Source: Pseudomonadota bacterium | Lineage (GTDB): Bacteria > Pseudomonadota > Gammaproteobacteria > Burkholderiales > Thiobacillaceae | Reading direction: 5' to 3' | Assembly: GCA_021791235.1 (NCBI GenBank) | Contig: JAJYXA010000448.1 | Location: 1-12,871, forward strand | Length of the DNA: 12,871 nucleotides | Part shown: positions 8,269 through 12,871 of the stretch, one piece after another | How positions within the stretch are numbered: position 1 is the stretch's first letter | Layout of the letters: the number at the start of each line of letters is the position of its first letter | Program-made: the position numbers and the translations under genes | The notes under the pieces: model-generated | The model's database searches: none | What the model saw: only the letters and a program-made list of their open reading frames with translations | What the model was told of the DNA's origin: nothing

Positions 8269-8317
8269 CCGGTTCAGTCGGTTATTAGTATTCTTGCATC
8301 TTCTGATGGAGCCATTC

Positions 8318-9433
8318 ATGAGCACCGACACCCTGCCGACCGACCCCAAGCTTTTGATGCGCTCGATCATCCAGCGCATCGCCACCGGGCCGGACTTGTC
8401 GAAGGACATCAGCCGCGCCGAGGCGCATCTGGGCACCAAGGCCATCATCGACAACGTGATCGACCCGGTGCAGGTGGGCATCTACTTCATCGCCCTGCGC
8501 ATGAAGCGCGAAACGATGGACGAAAACCGCGGGGTGCTGGATGCGGTGCTGGAAACCACCCGGCGCGTCACCGCCGACGTCGACGAAGTGGTCGACATCG
8601 GCGACCCCTACGACGGCTACACCCGCTGCCTGCCGGCCGCGCCTTTCCTCGGCCCGCTCCTGGCCGAATTCGGCGTGCATGTCGTGACGCACGGCCTCGA
8701 CAAGGTCGGGCCCAAGTACGGCGTCACCGCGCGCCACGTGCTCGCCGCCGCCGGCGTGCCGGTCGACCTGTCGCCCGCCGAGGCCGCGGCGCGTCTCGCC
8801 GACCCCGCGATCGGCTGGACCTACGTCGATCAGGCGCAGTCCAACCCGGGCATGCACAACCTCATCCCGCTGCGCACGCAGATAATCAAGCGCCAGGTGC
8901 TGACCACGGTGGAAGTGCTGTCCAAGCCGATACAGGGCCGCAAGAAAACCCATTTCGTCACCGGCTACGTGCACAGGCCGTATCCGCCGGTGTACGCCGA
9001 TCTCGCGCGCGAAGCCGGCTTCGACACCGCCTGCATCGTGCGCGGCGTCGAGGGCGGGGTGATCCCCAGCCTGCGCCAGATCGGCAAGTACTTTCACTAC
9101 CACGACAAGGACGCCGAAATCGAGGCGGCGATCGACCCGGCCGCGCTCGGCATCGACCAGCCGGTGCGCGCGGTGCCGCTGCCCGGCAGCGTGGCGGCCG
9201 AGGAAGGCGCAGACGAAATCGTCGCCGCCATCGACATCAAGGCCACCGCGCACGCCGCCGCCGAAGCCGGCATCCTGGCGCTGAAGGGCGACAAGGGCGC
9301 GACCTACGATTCGCTGGTCCTGGCGGGTTCGATCATCCTGCATCACGTCGGCCGCGCCGCCAGCGTCCTTGACGCCGCCGCGCAGATCCGCGCCGTGCTG
9401 GATTCCGGCCGTGCCGTGGCGCGGGTGACGTGA
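8318..9433 (+). CDS. Divergent anthranilate phosphoribosyltransferase-fold protein (glycosyltransferase family 3), function unknown
   Basis: A 371-residue protein with the TrpD/nucleoside phosphorylase fold. The helical N-terminal domain is clear (about residues 11-80, ending in VGIYFIALRMKRETMDENRG). In the catalytic domain the key TrpD motifs are changed. The PRPP-binding GTGGD position reads IGDPYDG (94-100), and the usual KHGNRS region reads THGLDKVGPKYG (124-135). The NLLGPLTNP loop reads VEVLSKPIQG (198-207), and VHGxDGxDE reads VRGVEGG (241-247). It is therefore unlikely to be the tryptophan enzyme; it may belong to a YbiB/TrpD2-like branch. ATG 8318 was chosen because GGAG lies about 6 bases upstream; ATG 8306 and TTG 8294 are in-frame alternatives. 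Its stop overlaps the Rieske gene start by one base (TGATG), so the two are probably coupled. Confidence 0.75.
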   Translation: MSTDTLPTDPKLLMRSIIQRIATGPDLSKDISRAEAHLGTKAIIDNVIDPVQVGIYFIALRMKRETMDENRGVLDAVLETTRRVTADVDEVVDIGDPYDGYTRCLPAAPFLGPLLAEFGVHVVTHGLDKVGPKYGVTARHVLAAAGVPVDLSPAEAAARLADPAIGWTYVDQAQSNPGMHNLIPLRTQIIKRQVLTTVEVLSKPIQGRKKTHFVTGYVHRPYPPVYADLAREAGFDTACIVRGVEGGVIPSLRQIGKYFHYHDKDAEIEAAIDPAALGIDQPVRAVPLPGSVAAEEGADEIVAAIDIKATAHAAAEAGILALKGDKGATYDSLVLAGSIILHHVGRAASVLDAAAQIRAVLDSGRAVARVT

Positions 9434-9741
9434 TGGGCGAATTCGTCGCCATCGCGGCCGCCGACGAACTCAAGCCGGCGCAGATGAAGCGCGTCGTCGT
9501 CGATGGCCGCCGGCTGCTGCTGTGCAATTCCAGCGGCACCCATTACGTCGTCGACGAAATGTGCAGCCACGAGGACTACTCGCTGTATCTCGGCTGCATC
9601 AAGGACGGCAAGATCAAGTGCTCGCTGCACGGCAGTTATTTCGATCTCGTCACCGGCCAGCCCACCTGCGAACCCGCCGACGTACCGATCCGCACGTATC
9701 CGGTGAAGGTCGAGGACGGCCAGGTGTGGGTCAAGGCCTGA
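9433..9741 (+). CDS. Small Rieske [2Fe-2S] ferredoxin, NirD/dioxygenase-ferredoxin type
   Basis: A 102-residue protein made of a single Rieske domain without a signal peptide, so cytoplasmic. The cluster ligands are visible as Cys44-x-His46 in MCSHEDYS and Cys63-x-x-His66 in CSLHGSYFDL, 16 residues apart, the normal arrangement for two His plus two Cys ligands. The end (VPIRTYPVKVEDGQVWVKA) is typical of NirD-like and aromatic-dioxygenase ferredoxins. No oxygenase, nitrite reductase or ferredoxin reductase is in the window, so its electron partner is unknown. ATG 9433 overlaps the stop of the phosphoribosyltransferase-like gene in a TGATG junction; GTG 9430 is a minor alternative. The two probably act together or are at least made together. 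Confidence 0.88.
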   Translation: MGEFVAIAAADELKPAQMKRVVVDGRRLLLCNSSGTHYVVDEMCSHEDYSLYLGCIKDGKIKCSLHGSYFDLVTGQPTCEPADVPIRTYPVKVEDGQVWVKA

Positions 9742-9751
9742 TCATCTCTGC

Positions 9752-9892
9752 GTCATTCCGGCGAAAGCCGGAATCCAGCATGAAAAAAAACAGCCTGCGA
9801 AGCAGACAGGACAGTAAAAATACAGTAAAAATGTTGTCCCGCTTGCGCGGGGCGCGCTTGATTCGCTGGATTCCGGCTTTCGCCGGAATGAC
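9752..9892. mobile_element. 141-base MITE-like or paired-REP element with perfect 28-base inverted ends
   Basis: Bases 9752-9779 are the exact reverse complement of 9865-9892, 28 of 28. Each end is itself a hairpin: an 8-bp stem ATTCCGGC/GCCGGAAT with loop GAAA on the left (9755-9774) and TTTC on the right (9870-9889). The 85-base interior holds no gene. It has small hairpins (CTGC/GCAG at 9795-9805, CCCGC/GCGGG at 9838-9851) and an 11-base direct duplication. Sequence of this type, giving spurious peptides such as WIPAFAGMT and FRRKPES when translated, is widely dispersed in proteobacterial genomes. The element lies between two convergent genes, where it could act as a bidirectional transcript end or mRNA stabiliser. 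No T-run follows either hairpin in the right sense, so a standard intrinsic terminator is not shown. No flanking target duplication was identified. Confidence 0.8.
9811..9832 (+). repeat. Tandem 11-base direct duplication inside the inverted-repeat element
   Basis: ACAGTAAAAAT occurs twice back to back at 9811-9821 and 9822-9832, in the interior of the inverted-repeat element. It is an A-rich island in an otherwise GC-rich region, bracketed by GGACA (9809-9813) and TGTCC (9835-9839), which could pair. It may be a simple slippage duplication or a protein-binding iteron; nothing in the sequence decides between these. Confidence 0.75.
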
Positions 9893-9914
9893 CGGATAAC
9901 GGATTGTTGGGGGA

Positions 9915-10448
9915 TTATTTCCTGAGCAATTCCTGGATCACCCGGACGATGTCCGGGTGATCGAACTCGCGCCCGCCGATGGCGCTGGCGACGATGCGTC
10001 CCCGCTGGTCGACCAGGAAGGTGGTCGGCAGCCCCGCCACTTTCCATGCCGGCAGGGTGCGGCTGCGGGTGTCGAGCAGGACGGGAAAGGTCGGCGTGGT
10101 GTCGAGCTGGCCGGTGAAGGCGTCGATGGTGTCGGCGTCCTCGCCGACATCGATCGCCAGCACGACGAAGGGCTCGCCCGCCAGGGCCTGGGACAGCCGC
10201 TCCATCGACGGCATTTCGCGGCGGCACGGCGGGCACCAGGTGGCCCAGAAGTTGATCAGCACTACCTTTCCCTTGAGCCTGGCGAGATCATGGGGCTTGC
10301 CGTCGAGATCGACCAGTTTCAGCGCCGGAGCGGGTTTCGGCGCCTGCATGGTCAGGCTGTGCGACAAGGGCGGCAGGTCGGCCGCGGCCGCAGGCAAGGC
10401 CAGGCAAAGTGCGGCCAGCCCTGCCGTGAGGGATTTACGAACGTTCAT
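9915..10448 (-). CDS. TlpA/ResA-type periplasmic thioredoxin-like protein
   Basis: A 177-residue exported thiol-disulfide oxidoreductase. A signal peptide covers about residues 1-24 (ending ALPAAAA). The TlpA/AhpC-TSA-like domain begins at LVDLDGKPHDLARLKGKVV, and the active site is WCPPC with Cys72 and Cys75 in NFWATWCPPCRREMP. The cis-proline loop is visible as GLPTTFLVDQRGRIV. Relatives reduce periplasmic disulfides, for example during cytochrome c maturation, or protect specific partners. ATG 10448 is used; GTG 10454 is equally possible because AGGTG lies close upstream of it. The gene overlaps the end of the preceding minus-strand gene by about 14 bases, so the two are one unit. It converges on the Rieske gene, with the inverted-repeat element between them. 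Confidence 0.88.
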   Translation of the reverse strand: MNVRKSLTAGLAALCLALPAAAADLPPLSHSLTMQAPKPAPALKLVDLDGKPHDLARLKGKVVLINFWATWCPPCRREMPSMERLSQALAGEPFVVLAIDVGEDADTIDAFTGQLDTTPTFPVLLDTRSRTLPAWKVAGLPTTFLVDQRGRIVASAIGGREFDHPDIVRVIQELLRK

Positions 10449-10998
10449 CTGCACATTTCACCTGTTCGAGGGTCCCTGTATGGGTCTTGCCGCCCGCGCG
10501 CCACGCGAAACGCAGGTCGAAGCGGCCGCCGCGCGGCACGCTGTAGCTCGTCATGCCCTGGTTCCAGTCGCCCGGCGCAAAGGTTTGCGTGGCGGGGAAC
10601 TGCGCCCAGGTGAAGGCGATGCGTGCCGATTCGGCAACGCCCAGCCGCTTCCAGAGGCGCTCCCACCCGGTCTTGCTGCGGATGGCGCGCGGCGGCTGCC
10701 CGGCTGATTCATAACGCCAGTCGGCCAGTCGGTGCTGGATCGGCGTGTCGCCGATATTGCGCACCACCGTCATGAAAACGCACTCGGCGGCATAGCGTTC
10801 CGCCGCCTCGGGCGAGAAGCCGCGTGCCTGATAGAAGGCACGCGCCTGGTCCGGGCTGATCTGGGTCAGCCGCACCTGGATGCCGGCGGTCTCGGTTTGC
10901 CAGCTGGCCAGCCCGGTTTCAGGATCCACACTGGAATCGGTGGCGGCCAAGGCCACGGCACTCCACACCGCCAGCAGGGTCAGGGTCGGTAGGCGCAT
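10435..10998 (-). CDS. Exported protein of unknown function, upstream of and coupled to the TlpA-like gene
   Basis: A 187-residue protein that I do not recognise. It starts with a clear signal peptide (MRLPTLTLLAVWSAVALAA), so it is probably periplasmic. The mature part has an alpha-helical stretch around residues 48-75 (QISPDQARAFYQARGFSPEAAERYA) and then a likely beta-rich domain with WRY, FTWAQFPATQTFAPGDWNQGM and RFDLRFAWRAGG. It has just two cysteines after the signal peptide, Cys73 and Cys182, which could form one disulfide. The overlap of about 14 bases with the TlpA-like gene suggests that protein may be its redox partner; this is inference from position only. Its ATG at 10998 faces lipA across a 50-base divergent gap. 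Confidence 0.8.
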   Translation of the reverse strand: MRLPTLTLLAVWSAVALAATDSSVDPETGLASWQTETAGIQVRLTQISPDQARAFYQARGFSPEAAERYAAECVFMTVVRNIGDTPIQHRLADWRYESAGQPPRAIRSKTGWERLWKRLGVAESARIAFTWAQFPATQTFAPGDWNQGMTSYSVPRGGRFDLRFAWRAGGKTHTGTLEQVKCADERS

Positions 10999-11048
10999 AG
11001 GCTAAAATCCCAGGAGTTGAAATTCCCAACGTCGTTCCGGGCATCATT

Positions 11049-11975
11049 ATGGCAGACCCCATCCAGCACAAAGGCGCCGCCAAGACCGCGCGCATCCCGA
11101 TCAAGATCGTCCCGCAACCCAGAATGCGGCTGCCGTCGTGGATCCGCGCCAAGTCGCCCAACGTGCCGGACGTGGCGCGGTTGAAGGGCATCCTGCGCGA
11201 AGCCAGGCTGCACACGGTGTGCGAGGAGGCCTCGTGCCCCAACCTGGGCGAATGCTTCGGCCACGGCACCGCCACTTTCATGATCCTGGGCGACCTGTGC
11301 ACGCGGCGCTGCCCGTTCTGCGACGTCGGCCACGGCACGCCGTTGCCGCCGGACGTCGACGAGCCGACGCATCTCGCCGAGACCATCGCGCTGATGGCGC
11401 TGAAATACGTGGTCATCACCAGCGTCGACCGCGACGACCTGCGCGACGGCGGCGCCGGGCATTTCGCGCAGTGCATCGCGGCGGTGCGCGAAAGATCGCC
11501 GGCCACCCGCATCGAAATCCTCACCCCGGACTTTCGCGGTCGCCTCGACAAGGCACTGGAAAAGCTCGGCGTGGCGCCGCCCGACGTGATGAACCACAAT
11601 CTGGAAACCGTGCCGCGCCTGTACAAGGCCGCGCGCCCTGGCGCCGACTACGCGCATTCGCTGAAGCTCTTGCAGGATTTCAAGGCGCGCCATCCCGGCA
11701 TCCCGACCAAGTCCGGCCTGATGCTGGGGCTGGGCGAGGAGGACGACGAAATCCTGCGGGTGATGCGCGACCTGCGCGCGCACGGCGTCGACATGCTCAC
11801 CCTCGGCCAGTACCTGCAGCCCTCGCAGCACCATCTGCCGGTGCTGCGCTTCGTCACCCCCGAGCGCTTTGCCCAGTTCGAGCAGGAAGCGCTGGCGATG
11901 GGCTTCAAGCATGCGGCCTGCGGGCCGATGGTGCGGTCGAGCTACCATGCCGACCAGCAGGCGGCCGGGGTATAG
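11049..11975 (+). CDS. lipA: LipA, lipoyl synthase (radical SAM)
   Basis: A 308-residue lipoyl synthase of usual length. The auxiliary 4Fe-4S cluster motif CX4CX5C is at Cys58, Cys63 and Cys69 ([12 protein letters not shown]). The radical SAM motif CX3CX2C is at Cys84, Cys88 and Cys91 (CTRRCPFC). The C-terminal RSSYHA (296-301) supplies the serine ligand of the auxiliary cluster. LipA inserts sulfur at C6 and C8 of protein-bound octanoate, completing lipoate made with LipB. The N-terminus ([20 protein letters not shown]) looks like other LipA leaders, and the ribosome site before ATG 11049 is weak. The 50-base gap to the divergent exported-protein gene must hold its promoter if it has its own, but no convincing hexamer pair was found. 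Confidence 0.96.
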   Translation: MADPIQHKGAAKTARIPIKIVPQPRMRLPSWIRAKSPNVPDVARLKGILREARLHTVCEEASCPNLGECFGHGTATFMILGDLCTRRCPFCDVGHGTPLPPDVDEPTHLAETIALMALKYVVITSVDRDDLRDGGAGHFAQCIAAVRERSPATRIEILTPDFRGRLDKALEKLGVAPPDVMNHNLETVPRLYKAARPGADYAHSLKLLQDFKARHPGIPTKSGLMLGLGEEDDEILRVMRDLRAHGVDMLTLGQYLQPSQHHLPVLRFVTPERFAQFEQEALAMGFKHAACGPMVRSSYHADQQAAGV

Positions 11976-12004
11976 CCGGTTTCTCGGCTGATGGCTTGTA
12001 GCCA
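11974..12004 (+). terminator. Two small hairpins just after lipA, possible transcript end
   Basis: AGCCG (11974-11978) pairs with CGGCT (11985-11989), and TGGCT (11992-11996) pairs with AGCCA (12000-12004), directly after and overlapping the lipA stop. Each stem is only 5 bp and no T-run follows at once, so a factor-independent terminator is only a weak possibility. The position, between lipA and a segment of different composition, is where a transcript end is expected. Confidence 0.25.
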
Positions 12005-12026
12005 ATGGACGATCAGGATGTATGTC

Positions 12027-12069
12027 TATATTATCTAAAGTTATGTTTTTTAGATAAACCTTAATAAGG
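12027..12069 (+). promoter_or_regulatory. AT-rich leader with perfect 9-base inverted repeat, candidate operator of the ATPase gene
   Basis: TTATCTAAA (12031-12039) and TTTAGATAA (12049-12057) are perfect inverted copies with a 9-base spacer, in an AT-rich stretch unlike the rest of the window. TATATT at 12027-12032 resembles a -10 hexamer overlapping the left arm, but no good -35 is seen at normal spacing. AAGG at 12066-12069 is the likely ribosome site, 9 bases before ATG 12079. The layout fits a repressor site over the promoter or 5' leader. An RNA hairpin of AU pairs is the alternative. Confidence 0.45.
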
Positions 12070-12078
12070 TTGTTACAT

Positions 12079-12871
12079 ATGGATCCGCGCATCAACCCAT
12101 ACGCACCTGGCGCAGGTACGCAGCCTCCCGAGCTGGCGGGGCGCGATGAAATTATCGAGAAAGCCGCAATCGCATTGGATCGGCTTCGTAATGGCTTGGC
12201 GGCCAGAAGTTTGCTGATGGTGGGGCTTCGGGGTGTTGGAAAGACGGTCCTGTTGACGCGGATTGCGCAGGAAACGGAAGCAAGAGGGTTTGTCGTGGTG
12301 CAGATCGAGTCGCCCGAAAGGCGTTCATTGCCTGCATTGTTGATTCCATCATTGCGACTGGCGTTGCTCAAGCTGGACCGGATTGCTGCCGCAGGCGAGC
12401 TGGCAAAGAAAGCGCTCAGGGCGCTTGGCGGATTTGTCGGTGCGATGAAGGTCAAATACCAGGATATCGAGTTTGGCGTTGATTTGGGAAACGAACCCGG
12501 CATCGCGGATTCGGGCGACCTTGAGCATGATCTGATCGATCTCTTCGTGGAGGTGGGGCGGGCTGCCAAGGAAAAGAAAACTGCGGTGGTTTTCTTTATC
12601 GACGAATTGCAATATGTCGAAGAAGAGCAATTCGCATCGCTGATTACCGCGCTTCACAAGTGCGCGCAATTGCAGCTCCCCATTGCGTTGATAGGCGCAG
12701 GGCTGCCGCAATTAGTAGGGCGCGCAGGCCGTGCCAAATCCTATGCCGAGAGACTGTTCGAATACCCCGAAATAGGGCCGCTTAAAGAGAGCGAGGCGCG
12801 GAGGGCGCTGGTGGTGCCTGCGAAGGAATTGGGCGTGGCCTATGAAGAAGGGGCGCTGGAGGAAATCCTGG
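12079..12871 (+). CDS. P-loop (AAA-type) ATPase, 3' end beyond window
   Basis: The 264 codons present are open to the window end without a stop. The protein begins MDPRINPYAPGAGTQPPELAGRDE, then has Walker A GLRGVGKT (49-56, Lys55 and Thr56) and Walker B VVFFIDELQ (170-178) with Asp175 and Glu176. A sensor-like PIALIGAGLPQL lies at 201-212. This is the layout of the orphan ATPase family related to archaeal-type STAND/AAA ATPases, often annotated only as ATP-binding protein. No DNA-binding or effector domain is visible in the part seen. No signal peptide or membrane segment is present. The sequence is richer in A/T and uses TTG, GTT and AAA codons more freely than its neighbours, which suggests acquisition by transfer. 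The function is unknown; the genes that follow would be informative. Confidence 0.85.
   Translation, partial: MDPRINPYAPGAGTQPPELAGRDEIIEKAAIALDRLRNGLAARSLLMVGLRGVGKTVLLTRIAQETEARGFVVVQIESPERRSLPALLIPSLRLALLKLDRIAAAGELAKKALRALGGFVGAMKVKYQDIEFGVDLGNEPGIADSGDLEHDLIDLFVEVGRAAKEKKTAVVFFIDELQYVEEEQFASLITALHKCAQLQLPIALIGAGLPQLVGRAGRAKSYAERLFEYPEIGPLKESEARRALVVPAKELGVAYEEGALEEIL

Noticed and set aside
9742..10236. Minus-strand open frame containing SFRRKPESS and CWIPAFAGMT peptides
   Set aside because: These peptides are the usual translation of the dispersed inverted-repeat arms and the rest is a shadow of the TlpA-like gene; it is not a protein.
11003..11048. Promoter for lipA using TAAAAT (11003-11008) or TTGAAA (11017-11022)
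   Set aside because: TAAAAT has no acceptable -35 about 17 bases upstream, and TTGAAA has no -10 at 16-18 bases before the start codon. Neither makes a convincing pair.
10980..12569. 529-codon open frame on the minus strand opposite lipA and the ATPase gene
   Set aside because: It runs antisense through lipA and across the AT-rich spacer into the ATPase gene; the translation shows no domain and both opposite genes are certain from their motifs.

Overview
The window (12,871 bases, GC-rich throughout except the last ~0.9 kb) looks like the chromosome of a betaproteobacterium. The gene order mreB-mreC-mreD-mrdA-rodA-rlpA-dacA-dat-ybeD-lipB, with lipA close by, is typical of that class. The GC-rich codon use and the neighbourhood would fit a Thiobacillus-like or related Nitrosomonadales organism, but that placement is inference from memory and not shown by a marker gene.

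Bases 1-8268 form one tightly packed plus-strand run. It starts with the rod-shape elongasome: the end of mreB, then mreC, mreD, mrdA (PBP2 transpeptidase) and rodA (SEDS glycosyltransferase). It continues with envelope genes: rlpA (lipoprotein with lytic transglycosylase-type fold), a dacA-family gene and dat (D-amino acid aminotransferase). It ends with ybeD and lipB (octanoyltransferase). Many junctions overlap by 4-14 bases, which suggests translational coupling. The strongest observation is in the dacA-family gene. It is full length and in frame, but all three active-site motifs of a D,D-carboxypeptidase are altered (SLTK to SLTQ, SGN to SAG, KTG to KVG). It therefore looks like a retained penicillin-binding pseudoenzyme.

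Bases 8269-11975 separate lipB from lipA. Two coupled plus-strand genes come first: a divergent anthranilate-phosphoribosyltransferase-fold protein and a small Rieske ferredoxin. A 141-base element with perfect 28-base inverted ends follows; each end is itself a hairpin. Then come two overlapping minus-strand genes for exported proteins: an unrecognised protein with two cysteines after its signal peptide, followed by a TlpA/ResA-type thioredoxin. lipA (lipoyl synthase) resumes the plus strand and is divergent from them. With LipB it makes the lipoyl cofactor: LipB transfers octanoate and LipA inserts sulfur.

Bases 11976-12871 change character. An AT-rich spacer carries a perfect 9-base inverted repeat upstream of a lower-GC P-loop ATPase gene that runs off the window. 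This part looks like an acquired segment. No tRNA, rRNA, CRISPR array, transposase or integrase was seen. No gene-free stretch exceeds 300 bases; the longest is the 173-base repeat region at 9742-9914.
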